DNA from: Mycolicibacterium komanii
GTDB taxonomy: Bacteria > Actinomycetota > Actinomycetes > Mycobacteriales > Mycobacteriaceae
DNA length: 64,000 nt
Direction: 5' to 3'
Assembly (NCBI RefSeq): GCF_001050035.1
Contig: NZ_CVTA01000001.1
Span: forward strand, 62,001-126,000
Shown: positions 49,003-57,420 of the stretch, one piece after another
Layout: each line of letters starts with the position of its first letter
How positions within the stretch are numbered: the stretch's first letter is position 1
Made by a program: the position numbers and the translations under genes
The notes under the pieces: generated by a model
What the model was told of the DNA's origin: nothing
Databases searched by the model: none
The model's input: the letters and a program-made list of their open reading frames with translations, nothing else

Positions 49003-49776
49003 TCACTGAACGTCGGAAATGAGCTTGGCCTCAATGGTTTTGTCCGTCCCGGCCGCGAGTGTGTTGCGCCGCGCGACGGCGAGGTGGTCGGCGGCCAGCC
49101 GTGCCGCGCGAGCCTGGTTGCCGTCGCGGATCGCGTCGAGCAGGCGCTGGTGATCGCGCAGCGCGGCCCGCATCGTCTTGTCGTTCATCGGGTCGGCGCC
49201 GGTCTCGTCGCCCCACACGGACGACTCGTGCGCCGACCAGATCAATTCCAGGGATCCGATCAGCAGGATCATCGGCTCGTTGCCACAGCGCGACACGATC
49301 GTTTCGTGAAAACGCCGGGCATTGGGGACGTATCGCGACGGGTCACCGAAATCATCGAGCTGTCTTTGTATTTCGTCCTCGAGATAGGGTACGACCTCGG
49401 TCATGCGGTCCGCCCTGGCGGCGCACATGCTCGCGCAGATCGGCTCGAGGTGCAGTAGCGCGCCGCTGACATCCGCCGGTGTCGCCGACCGGGACTGCAA
49501 CACCATGCTGATCATGTGCGCGGTCCGGTCCGCCGACGGTTGGTGCACGACGGCACCGCCCATGTTGCCCCGCCGCACCGAAATGAGGCCGTCCATCTCC
49601 AGAATGTGGATCGCCTCGCGCAATGCCGGTGGACTGACGCCGAATTCGGCGAGCAGGCCGTCCTGGGACGGCAACACGTCACCTTCCTTCAGCCGCCCCG
49701 ACAGGATGTCGTCGCGCAGGCGGGCGGCGATGATCTCGGCCACCCGCGGTTGGCGAATCCTGTGCGCACTGGTCAT
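49003..49776 (-). CDS. FCD-domain GntR family regulator
   Basis: The 257-aa protein has an N-terminal winged helix (IIAARLRDDILSGRLKEGDVLPSQDGLLAEFGVSPPALREAIHILEMDGLISVRRGNMGGAVV) and an FCD effector domain with the metal-type residues in RRFHETIVSRCGN and DHQRLLDAI. ATG 49776 overlaps the thioesterase stop (ATGA). It is the middle gene of the operon 50423 to 48060. The palindrome at 50468-50489 has a TTGTACAA core like GntR/FadR-type operators, so it is the likely autoregulatory site. Confidence 0.88.
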   Translation of the reverse strand: MTSAHRIRQPRVAEIIAARLRDDILSGRLKEGDVLPSQDGLLAEFGVSPPALREAIHILEMDGLISVRRGNMGGAVVHQPSADRTAHMISMVLQSRSATPADVSGALLHLEPICASMCAARADRMTEVVPYLEDEIQRQLDDFGDPSRYVPNARRFHETIVSRCGNEPMILLIGSLELIWSAHESSVWGDETGADPMNDKTMRAALRDHQRLLDAIRDGNQARAARLAADHLAVARRNTLAAGTDKTIEAKLISDVQ

Positions 49777-50423
49777 CTCGCCCGGCGCTTTCCGAACTGG
49801 AAGACCGACAGCCGATCGGGTGAGGACGCCGAGGTGTTGAACTCCCCTGTGCACAGCACCTCGTCGCCGAGCAGCAGGCGGGCCGTCGACGTCACGCGCC
49901 CGTCGGCCTCCACACGCGTCACGTCGAAGTGCAGTTCCGTCAGGATCGGCGTGGGCCTGCGGAAGGTGACCGTCAGCGCGCGCGTCTTGCCGGTTCGGCC
50001 CGTCGCACAACTATGGTGTTGGGTCACACAGTCGAAGAACACCCCGATGAAGCCGCCGTTGACCAATCCCGGTGGGCCTTCGAACACGACCGGGAACGTC
50101 ACCCGGCCCGATGCCGTTTCGGCATCCAGTGCGTCGATGGTGTATTCGGGAAACGCCGGGTTGTAGGCGCCGATGTCGAAGGCGTGGTCGAGGTAAACGC
50201 GTTGCGAGTCCGTGGCATCGGGGCCGATGCGCGGCGTGGGGTCCGGCGGTGCGGCCGCGGTCAGTTCGCCTTCCCACTCCTCGATCTGGCGCAGCATCGC
50301 GTCGACTGCCGGGTGCTCGTGTTCCAGCGACAGCAGCAGCCCACTGAGCCGGCGCAGCGCGCCCGCGGCGGCGACGGTCTGCGCCAGCGGCCGCTCGCCG
50401 TAGCTGGGCGTGTCCTCTGCCAT
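49773..50423 (-). CDS. hotdog-fold thioesterase-like protein
   Basis: The 216-aa protein has an N-terminal helical part (~70 residues) and a hotdog domain: GPPGLVNGGFIGVFFDCVTQHHS corresponds to the HGG helix, with NGG in place of HGG, and then ALTVTFRRPTPILTELHFDVTRVEADGRV. The general layout resembles the thioesterase at 8635. ATG 50423 has GAGAGG upstream. It is the first gene of the minus operon with the FCD-GntR regulator and enoyl-CoA hydratase. A role in acyl-CoA hydrolysis is inferred from fold and context. Confidence 0.78.
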   Translation of the reverse strand: MAEDTPSYGERPLAQTVAAAGALRRLSGLLLSLEHEHPAVDAMLRQIEEWEGELTAAAPPDPTPRIGPDATDSQRVYLDHAFDIGAYNPAFPEYTIDALDAETASGRVTFPVVFEGPPGLVNGGFIGVFFDCVTQHHSCATGRTGKTRALTVTFRRPTPILTELHFDVTRVEADGRVTSTARLLLGDEVLCTGEFNTSASSPDRLSVFQFGKRRAR

Positions 50424-50467
50424 CGGTGGCCTCTCGTCGGCGGCGCCGTCTCTTCGACCGCTGTCCT

Positions 50468-50489
50468 TGCTAACTTGTACAAGATAGCA
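50468..50489. promoter_or_regulatory. 22-bp palindrome with CTTGTACAAG core, putative GntR operator
   Basis: Arms TGCTA and TAGCA flank an ACTTGTACAAGA core; only one base pair (A/A) breaks full symmetry. It is in the divergent region between the thioesterase-GntR operon and the enoyl-CoA hydratase at 50535. A TACTGTAA-type box follows immediately at 50491. Confidence 0.65.
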
Positions 50490-50490
50490 A

Positions 50491-50509
50491 TACTGTATGT
50501 CTAACCGTA
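50491..50509. promoter_or_regulatory. TACTGTAA-box (degenerate), putative TetR operator
   Basis: TACTGTATGTCTAACCGTA matches the repeat with one mismatch on the left and two on the right. It abuts the GntR-type palindrome at 50468-50489 and is 25 nt before the probable GTG start at 50535. Confidence 0.6.
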
Positions 50510-50534
50510 TAGCTCGAGATTGGCGGAATCAACG

Positions 50535-51341
50535 GTGAACGAAGCGGCCGACGACGGCGTGGTCGAGACATCGCGCGACGGCGCGACACTGCGCATCACG
50601 CTGAGCCGGCCATCGCGGCGTAACGCCCTGAGCCGCAGCATGACCGACGCACTGGTGACGGCCTTGACCGCCGCCGCCACCGACGCCTCCCTGCGAACGG
50701 TGCACATCGCAGGCGACGGGTCGGACTTCTGCGCGGGCGTGGACTGGGTGGCGTCCAACGCCGCCGACCGACGCCCCCGCACCGGTGACATCGTCCGCCG
50801 CCAACCCCACACGGCGCACCGGGTCGTCGAACTGATTCACACACTGCACCTGCCGGTGGTGTGCACCGTGCGCGGTTGGGCCGCGGCGCTCGGGTGCAAC
50901 CTGGCGCTGGCCGCCGATTTCACCGTCGCCGCGCAGGACGCGGTGTTCTGGGAACCGTTCCTTGGCCGCGGCTTCAGCCCCGATTCGGGCTCCACCTGGC
51001 TGCTGCCCCGCCTCATCGGCCTGGCGCGCGCCAAACGGATGCTGCTGCTGGGTGAGAAGGTCAGCGGCGCCGACGCCGCCGAGTGGGGGCTGATCCACGC
51101 CGCGGTCCCCGAGTCCGAATTGTCCGCCGTGAGCGACGAACTCGTCGAGCGGTTGGCCAGCGGGCCGACCGTTGCGACCGGACTGGCCAAGCAGTCCATT
51201 CACTACGGCCTGCACGCGTCGCTTCCGGACACCATGAACCGGGAGCTCTACAACGTCGAGTTGTCGTGCCGAACCACCGATTTTAAAGAAGGACTGGCGG
51301 CGTTCCGCGACAAGCGCCCGCCGGAATTCCACGGGCGCTGA
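50535..51341 (+). CDS. enoyl-CoA hydratase/isomerase family protein
   Basis: The ~268-aa crotonase has ITLSRPSRRNALSRSM, GSDFCAGVDW and VRGWAAALGCNLALAADFTVAAQDAVFWEP. The first catalytic Glu is Asn (GCNLAL); Asp in FSPDSGSTW may act as the acid, as in isomerase-type members. GTG 50535 with GGCGGA upstream is preferred over TTG 50520. It opens the plus-strand operon of three crotonases and three acyl-CoA synthetases, opposite the thioesterase-GntR operon, with two different operators between. Confidence 0.83.
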   Translation: MNEAADDGVVETSRDGATLRITLSRPSRRNALSRSMTDALVTALTAAATDASLRTVHIAGDGSDFCAGVDWVASNAADRRPRTGDIVRRQPHTAHRVVELIHTLHLPVVCTVRGWAAALGCNLALAADFTVAAQDAVFWEPFLGRGFSPDSGSTWLLPRLIGLARAKRMLLLGEKVSGADAAEWGLIHAAVPESELSAVSDELVERLASGPTVATGLAKQSIHYGLHASLPDTMNRELYNVELSCRTTDFKEGLAAFRDKRPPEFHGR

Positions 51342-51357
51342 CGGATAGGAACCGAGA

Positions 51358-52167
51358 ATGTCTCACACTTTTGACGACATCAAATACGAGGTCGACGGGC
51401 ACAAGGCCACCATCACGTTGAACCGGCCGAATGCGCTCAACGCGCTGAGCCCGCACATGATCACCGAACTTCGGGCCGCCTACGACGAGGCCGAGAACGA
51501 CGACGCCATTTGGACACTGATCGTGACGGGCACCGGCCGGGCGTTCTGCACCGGCGCCGACGTCGGCGAGATCCCCGAGGACGGCAGGGTCATCTACGAG
51601 CGGCCGTATCTGTCCACCTACGAACAGTGGGAGGCCCCGCAAGAGGGCACTCCCCCGTTCCGGCGCATGGCCAAACCGGTCCTCACCGCCGTCAATGGAT
51701 TGTGTTGCGGCGCAGGGCTGGACTGGATCACCACCGGTGACATCGCGATCGCCTCCGACAAGGCCACGTTCTTCGACCCGCATGTCAGCATCGGGCTGGT
51801 CGCGGGCCGCGAGATGGTCCGCCTGGCCCGGATACTCCCCCGCAACATCGCGCTGCGGATGGCGCTGATGGGCAAGCACGAGCGGATGACTGCCGAGCGG
51901 GCCTACGAACTGGGCATGATCAGCGAGGTGGTGGAGCACGACCGGCTGCTCGAGCGCGCACACGAGATCGCCGACATCGTGAACTCCAACGCCCCGCTCG
52001 CGGTGCGCGGCACCCGGTTGGCCATCCACAAGACGCTCGACCTGCCGCTGCACGAGGCGGAGATCCTCGCAGAGACGTTCCGTGAGCGGGTCGTGCGCAC
52101 CGACGACGCGGCCGAGGGCCCGAAGGCGTTCATGGAGAAGCGCGCACCGAACTGGCAGTGCCGATGA
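51358..52167 (+). CDS. enoyl-CoA hydratase/isomerase family protein
   Basis: The 269-aa crotonase has ATITLNRPNALNALS, GRAFCTGADVGEIPED and the second oxyanion loop in NGLCCGAGLDWITTGDIAIASDKATFFDP, with Glu in VAGREMVRLARILP. The C-terminal FMEKRAPNW is typical. AGGAA precedes ATG 51358. It shares the CGAGLDW/CTAGAFY type of loop and FFDPHVSIGLV/FFDSHVSAGLV with the next gene, so the two are paralogues. They may act as hydratase and isomerase, or on different chain lengths. Confidence 0.86.
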   Translation: MSHTFDDIKYEVDGHKATITLNRPNALNALSPHMITELRAAYDEAENDDAIWTLIVTGTGRAFCTGADVGEIPEDGRVIYERPYLSTYEQWEAPQEGTPPFRRMAKPVLTAVNGLCCGAGLDWITTGDIAIASDKATFFDPHVSIGLVAGREMVRLARILPRNIALRMALMGKHERMTAERAYELGMISEVVEHDRLLERAHEIADIVNSNAPLAVRGTRLAIHKTLDLPLHEAEILAETFRERVVRTDDAAEGPKAFMEKRAPNWQCR

Positions 52168-52958
52168 ACGAGTCGGCGACATTCGAGACCATCACCGTCG
52201 ATGTGGACGCCGCCGACCACGTCGCGACCATCACGCTGAACCGTCCGGACTCGCTGAACGCGTTCAACCGCACGATGTGCGAGGAGATGTCGAAGGCCTG
52301 GCGGCTCGTCAAGGAGGACGACGTCGTCAACGCGGTGGTGCTCCGCGCCGCGGGCGATCGCGCATTCAGCGCCGGCCTGGACATCAAGGCGCCCTACGGC
52401 CAACCCGGCAACGTGTGGAACCACGAGGATCCCGGTGAGCACCTCAGTCCAAAGTGGCAGAAGATGTGGAAGCCGGTGGTCTGCGCCGTGCAGGGCATGT
52501 GCACCGCGGGAGCGTTCTACTTCCTGAACGAGGCCGACGTGGTGATCTGTTCGGAGGAGGCAACTTTCTTCGACTCCCATGTCAGCGCGGGGCTGGTGTG
52601 CGCGCTGGAACCGATCGGGCTGATGCGACGGGTCGGGCTCGCGCAGGCACTGCGAATCGCGTTGATGGGCAACGACGAACGCGTGAGCGCCACGACCGCG
52701 CTGCAGATGGGTCTGGTGACCGAGGTCGTGTCCACCGACCGCCTGAGGGCGCGCGCGCACGAGATCGCGGCCGGCATCGCCGCCAAACCGCCGTCGGCGA
52801 CGCAGGGCACGGTCAAGGCGATCTGGGAGTCATTGGAGAAGCCGTATCGCGCGGCGATGGAGCAGAACCTGATCTACACCCGGTTGGGTAATCCGCTCGG
52901 ACAGGCGGAACTGGCCGCCGCGCCGCCGGCCGGGCGAACCGAGCCGAGGATTCGCTGA
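52164..52958 (+). CDS. enoyl-CoA hydratase/isomerase family protein
   Basis: The 264-aa crotonase has VATITLNRPDSLNAFN, DRAFSAGLDIKAPYG and VQGMCTAGAFYFLNEADVVICSEEATFFDSHVSAGLV with Glu in CALEPIGLMRRVG. ATG 52164 overlaps the previous stop (ATGA); the GTG 6 nt earlier is less likely. The following acyl-CoA synthetase starts at its stop codon (TGATG). It is a close paralogue of the gene at 51358. Confidence 0.86.
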   Translation: MNESATFETITVDVDAADHVATITLNRPDSLNAFNRTMCEEMSKAWRLVKEDDVVNAVVLRAAGDRAFSAGLDIKAPYGQPGNVWNHEDPGEHLSPKWQKMWKPVVCAVQGMCTAGAFYFLNEADVVICSEEATFFDSHVSAGLVCALEPIGLMRRVGLAQALRIALMGNDERVSATTALQMGLVTEVVSTDRLRARAHEIAAGIAAKPPSATQGTVKAIWESLEKPYRAAMEQNLIYTRLGNPLGQAELAAAPPAGRTEPRIR

Positions 52959-54415
52959 TGGGTGATCACCCCCTCAGCCGCCGCGTCAACCAGGTCCTCG
53001 AACTCGACCCCGACGGGCCCGCCATCGAGTACGAGGGCGAATGGGTGACCTGGGGCCAGGTGGCCGCGCTGGCAATCCAGATTCGCGGGGCAGGCGTGAC
53101 GGGTCGGCAGGTGGGAATGCTGTTGCGTAACAGGCCCGCCCATGTAGCGAGCTTCCTCGGCGTTCTGCTCGGGGGCGGCACGGTCGTGGTCATCAATCCG
53201 TCGCGCGGTGACGACCGCATCAGGGCCGACCTCGAGGCGCTCGCCCTGCCGATCGTGATCGGCGAACAAGACGACCTGACGCGGCTGGTGACCAGCCCTG
53301 GCACCGACCAGGTGGCGATCTCGACGGTCTCCGACCCCATCCGCTTGACCGCCGCCCGCGCGCTGGTGCCCGAGGAGAACCGCATCGGCGTCGCGGTTCG
53401 GATGTTGACCAGCGGCACCACCGGCCCGCCCAAGCGGATCGATCTCACCTACGACATGCTGGCGCACAGCGTGATCGGCGAAGGGTTCGCGGAGGCACCG
53501 TCGCCGAAACAGCTGCGAAGCGGCGTGGCGATCGTCAACGCCCCGCTGGTGCACATCGGCGGCGTCTTCCGTGTCCTGCAATGTGTCTGCGAGGGCCGGT
53601 CGTTCGCGCTTCTCGACCGTTTCGAACTGAACCGCTGGGCCGACGCGGTGCGGCGGCACCGTCCGCGCGCGGTGTCACTCGTCCCCGCCGCGTTGCGCAC
53701 CGTGCTGCATTCGGATCTGACCCGCGACGACCTGGCGAGCATCCGCGCCGTCACGTCGGGCACCGCGCCGCTGTCCGCCGAGGACGCCGACGCGTTCACC
53801 GAGAAGTTCGGCATACCGGTGCTGACATCCTATGCCGCAACCGAATTCGGCGGTGGCGTCGCAGGGTGGACCCTGCCCGATTACCAGGAGTACTGGCAGA
53901 CGAAGCGGGGCAGTGTGGGGCGGGCCAGCCTCGGCGCGCAACTGCGGGTCGTGGACGACGCCGGACAACCCGTCGGCGCCGATCAGCCCGGACTGCTCGA
54001 GGTCAAGCCCGGACAGCTGGGGCCGAACGCCGAGTGGATGCGCACCACCGATATGGCGCGCATCGATGCCGACGGTTTCGTGTGGATCCTGGGCCGTGCC
54101 GACCAGGCGATCATCCGCGGCGGGTTCAAGGTCATGCCCGACGACGTGCGAACCGCGCTCGAGAGCCATCCCGCGGTGCACAGTGCCGCCGTCGTCGGCC
54201 GACCCGATGACCGGCTCGGGGAGACACCGGTGGCGATGGTGCAGCTGCGAGTCCCGGTCGAGGCAACGTCGCTGCAGGAGTTTCTGCGAGATCGCCTGGC
54301 CCACTACGAGGTTCCGACCGCGATCGCGGTCGTCGAGCAGATGCCGTGCACCCCGTCCGGTAAACCCGATCTGAGCGCGGTCCGGCAGCATTTCGCCGAC
54401 GTCGGCCATGGCTGA
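52958..54415 (+). CDS. acyl-CoA synthetase-like adenylate-forming enzyme (1 of 3)
   Basis: The 485-aa ANL-superfamily enzyme has the P-loop MLTSGTTGPPKRIDLT, the motif TSYAATEFGGG, TTDMARIDADGFVWILGRADQAIIRGGFKV and the catalytic lysine in TPSGKPDLSA. The N-terminal lobe is short. ATG overlaps the crotonase stop as TGATG, and its end overlaps the next synthetase by 8 nt. It is the first of three tandem, mutually divergent ligases, which suggests either several acid substrates or a heteromeric use. Confidence 0.85.
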   Translation: MGDHPLSRRVNQVLELDPDGPAIEYEGEWVTWGQVAALAIQIRGAGVTGRQVGMLLRNRPAHVASFLGVLLGGGTVVVINPSRGDDRIRADLEALALPIVIGEQDDLTRLVTSPGTDQVAISTVSDPIRLTAARALVPEENRIGVAVRMLTSGTTGPPKRIDLTYDMLAHSVIGEGFAEAPSPKQLRSGVAIVNAPLVHIGGVFRVLQCVCEGRSFALLDRFELNRWADAVRRHRPRAVSLVPAALRTVLHSDLTRDDLASIRAVTSGTAPLSAEDADAFTEKFGIPVLTSYAATEFGGGVAGWTLPDYQEYWQTKRGSVGRASLGAQLRVVDDAGQPVGADQPGLLEVKPGQLGPNAEWMRTTDMARIDADGFVWILGRADQAIIRGGFKVMPDDVRTALESHPAVHSAAVVGRPDDRLGETPVAMVQLRVPVEATSLQEFLRDRLAHYEVPTAIAVVEQMPCTPSGKPDLSAVRQHFADVGHG

Positions 54416-55919
54416 TCGCACCGTCGGCGCGGTGCTGCGCACACAAGCCCGTATGCGCGGCGCTCATCCGCTGCTGATCTGCGACGCCGACCGGTTGAGC
54501 TATGCCGACGCCGAGCGCCGGTCGGCGCGGCTGGCCCGCGGACTCATCGCGCTGGGCGCGGGCAAGGGCACCCACGTCGGTGTTCTGTACCCGAACGGGT
54601 CGGCCTTCGTCGTCGCGATGCTGGCGGCCGCACGGATCGGCGCCGTCGTCATCCCGGTCTCGACAATGGCGACCGCGCCGGAGATGCGTGAGCAACTCGG
54701 TCACGCCGACGTCGAGATTCTTCTGGCCACAGGGTCATACCGCTCGCACGACTACCGGCAGCGGCTCGCCGACGTCGACGGCCTCCCGCTGCTGCGTCAT
54801 GTCCTCATCGACACCGAGCCGACCGAGTCCGCCCCTGCCGACCTGCTCGCGGCGCTCGAGGACGACGTCGAGCCGTGCGACGTGCTGACGATCGTCTACA
54901 CGTCGGGGTCGACCAGCGCGCCGAAAGGCGTCGTCCACACACATGCCGGGCTGCTCGACCACCAGGTGGTGCTCAACGAGATCCGCGGGCTCACCGCCGA
55001 GGTGAAGCTGTTCAGCAATTCGCCGTTCTTCTGGGTCGGCGGGTTCGCCTACTCCGTGTTGGCCACGCTGCTCGCCGGCGCGACGCTGTTGTGTTCCAAC
55101 GCCGCCGATCCCGGTGAGACCCTCGATTTCCTGGAGGCCGAGAAGCCGACGATGACCAACGGATTCGTCGCCGGTATCGCCCATCTGGCACGCCACCCCA
55201 GCCTGAAAAATCGCGATCTGTCCTCGATCCGGCGAGGCAATCTCTACCCGATAATGGCGCCCGAGGTCCGGCCCGCCGATCCCGAACTGCGCCACACCAT
55301 GCTCGGCATGACCGAGTCCGGCAGCGTGATCCTCGCCTGTGCCGACGAGTCCGATCAGCCCGAGCATCGGCGCGGATCCTTCGGCAAGCCGGTACCCGGA
55401 TTCGAGGTCAAGGTCATCGATCCCGACACCGGAGATCCGGTCGGCGTGGGAACTGTCGGCGAACTCTGCACGCGTGGGCCGTTCATGATGCAGCGGTACT
55501 ACAAACGCAGCCGCGAAGAGTGCTTCGACGCCGACGGATGGTTCCACACCGGGGACCTCGTCCGCACGGACGCCGACGGTTTCTTCTACTTCGTCGGCCG
55601 CCGCGGCGCGATGATCAAAACCGCGGGCGCCAACGTCGCACCCGCCGAGGTGGAACGTGCCATCGCGAAGGTGACCGGGGGCGCCGTAGCGCATGTCATC
55701 GGACTGCCCGACGCCGAACGCGGCCAGATCGTCGCCGCTGTCGTTGCGCTGGAGGACGGCGCGCCGTTCGACGAGGCCGACTGCCGCGAGCGGCTGAAGG
55801 CTGAGTTGTCGACGTACAAACTTCCCCGTCGCTTTGCTGCGGTACCCTCCGTGCGCATCCCGGTGCTGTCGAGCGGAAAGGTCGACTTGTCCCGATTGGC
55901 AGAGGTTTTCGATGTCTGA
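54408..55919 (+). CDS. acyl-CoA synthetase-like adenylate-forming enzyme (2 of 3)
   Basis: The 503-aa enzyme has VYTSGSTSAPKGVVHTH, where the P-loop TSGSTG has Ser for the last Gly, then GMTESGSVILA, HTGDLVRTDADGFFYFVGRRGAMIKTAGANVAPAEVE and the lysine in LSSGKVDLSRL. It overlaps both neighbours by 8 nt (54408-54415 and 55912-55919). It is most similar to the third ligase (shared NSPFFWVGGFAYS / LPMPFFWVGGMAG segment), so these two probably arose by duplication. Confidence 0.85.
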   Translation: MADRTVGAVLRTQARMRGAHPLLICDADRLSYADAERRSARLARGLIALGAGKGTHVGVLYPNGSAFVVAMLAAARIGAVVIPVSTMATAPEMREQLGHADVEILLATGSYRSHDYRQRLADVDGLPLLRHVLIDTEPTESAPADLLAALEDDVEPCDVLTIVYTSGSTSAPKGVVHTHAGLLDHQVVLNEIRGLTAEVKLFSNSPFFWVGGFAYSVLATLLAGATLLCSNAADPGETLDFLEAEKPTMTNGFVAGIAHLARHPSLKNRDLSSIRRGNLYPIMAPEVRPADPELRHTMLGMTESGSVILACADESDQPEHRRGSFGKPVPGFEVKVIDPDTGDPVGVGTVGELCTRGPFMMQRYYKRSREECFDADGWFHTGDLVRTDADGFFYFVGRRGAMIKTAGANVAPAEVERAIAKVTGGAVAHVIGLPDAERGQIVAAVVALEDGAPFDEADCRERLKAELSTYKLPRRFAAVPSVRIPVLSSGKVDLSRLAEVFDV

Positions 55920-57420
55920 CACGATCGACGCGTTGGTGCGCCGACGGGCCGTCGAGCACGGTGACAAAGCCGCGGTGATCGACCCGTCGGCCAGGGTCAA
56001 CTACGCCGAACTCGAGGCGTCGACACGCGAGGTGGCCGCTGCGTTCGTGGCCGCTGGGGTGGGCAAAGGCAGCCGGGTCGCGTTGATCATGCCCAACTCC
56101 GCGGAATGGATGCGAATCGCGATCGCGCTGACCCGCGTCGGCGCCGTGCTGGTGCCGTTGAGCACGCTGCTGCAACCGCCCGAACTCGCCGGCCAGCTTC
56201 GGATGGCCGCCGCGCAGTTCGTGGTGGCCGTCGAGGGGTTCCGCGGCCACCGCTACCTCGACGACATCCGCGCCGAGCGCGCCGGTCTTCCGGCGTTGCG
56301 CGAGGTCTGGCGCGCCGACGACCTCCCCTCGGGTGGCGTCGCGCCCGTCGACGCGATCGCGGCCGCGGTCACCCCCAGCGACACGTTCGCGATCATGTTC
56401 ACGTCCGGCAGCAGTGGCCCGCCCAAGGGTGTGATCCATTCACACGGCAACGCTTTGGGCGCGGTGCGATCCGGTCTTCCGGCGCGTTGCATCTCCGCCG
56501 ACAGCCGGTTGTATCTGCCGATGCCGTTCTTCTGGGTGGGCGGGATGGCCGGCGGCCTGCTGTCTGCGTTGCTTACCGGCGCGACCCTGGTTACCGAGGA
56601 GATGCCGCGCCCGGAAACCACGCTGCGTCTCATCGAACGTGAGCGCGTGACGCTGTTTCGCGGCTGGCCCGACCAGGCGGCGGCGCTGGCCCGTGCGAAT
56701 GCCACTGTGGGAGCTGACCTGTCGGAGCTGCGACCCGGCAGCATGGAAGCGTTGCTGCCACCCGAGCAGCGCGCGGCCCCCGGCGCCCGGGCCAACCTGT
56801 TCGGTATGACCGAGTCGTTCGGGCCGTATTGCGGCTACCCGGCCGACACCGACATGCCGCGCTCGGCGTGGGGTAGTTGCGGGAAACCGTTCGACGGCAT
56901 GGAGGTTCGCATCGTCGACACCGAGACCGGTGAGCCTGTGCCGACAGGGACCATCGGGATGATCCAGCTCCGCGGACCGCACCTGATGCGTGGGATCTGC
57001 CGCCGCAGTCGCGAAGAAGTGTTCACCCCGGACGGTTTCTACCCCACCGGCGACCTCGGACACCTCGACGACGACGGGTTCATGTTCTACCACGGCCGCA
57101 GCGACGACATGTTCAAGGTCAGCGGTGCGACAGTCTATCCGAGTGAGGTCGAGCGGGCCCTGCGGACGATCGACGGCGTGCACAACGCGGTAGTCACGCA
57201 GGTGGAGGGTGCCGTCGGCGCGGTGGTGGTTTCCGGTCGTTCTGTCGACGAGCTACGTGCCGAAGCCCGAAACCGGTTGAGTTCCTTCAAGGTGCCGACG
57301 GTGTGGCTAGCCACCGACACCGACGACGACATCCCCCGCAAGGCGTCGGGCAAGGTCGACGTCCGCGCGCTGCGGGATATGTTGCTCACCCCCCGCGAGC
57401 TGGGCCCACACCGAAGGTAG
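55912..57420 (+). CDS. acyl-CoA synthetase-like adenylate-forming enzyme (3 of 3)
   Basis: The 502-aa enzyme has MFTSGSSGPPKGVIHSHG, FGMTESFG, YPTGDLGHLDDDGFMFYHGRSDDMFKVSGATVYPSEVE and the catalytic lysine in PRKASGKVDVRAL. AGAGG precedes ATG 55912, which lies within the end of the second ligase gene. It is the last gene of the plus operon starting at 50535. Its stop (57418-57420) directly touches the stop of the convergent GntR gene (57421), with no intergenic base. Confidence 0.86.
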   Translation: MSDTIDALVRRRAVEHGDKAAVIDPSARVNYAELEASTREVAAAFVAAGVGKGSRVALIMPNSAEWMRIAIALTRVGAVLVPLSTLLQPPELAGQLRMAAAQFVVAVEGFRGHRYLDDIRAERAGLPALREVWRADDLPSGGVAPVDAIAAAVTPSDTFAIMFTSGSSGPPKGVIHSHGNALGAVRSGLPARCISADSRLYLPMPFFWVGGMAGGLLSALLTGATLVTEEMPRPETTLRLIERERVTLFRGWPDQAAALARANATVGADLSELRPGSMEALLPPEQRAAPGARANLFGMTESFGPYCGYPADTDMPRSAWGSCGKPFDGMEVRIVDTETGEPVPTGTIGMIQLRGPHLMRGICRRSREEVFTPDGFYPTGDLGHLDDDGFMFYHGRSDDMFKVSGATVYPSEVERALRTIDGVHNAVVTQVEGAVGAVVVSGRSVDELRAEARNRLSSFKVPTVWLATDTDDDIPRKASGKVDVRALRDMLLTPRELGPHRR

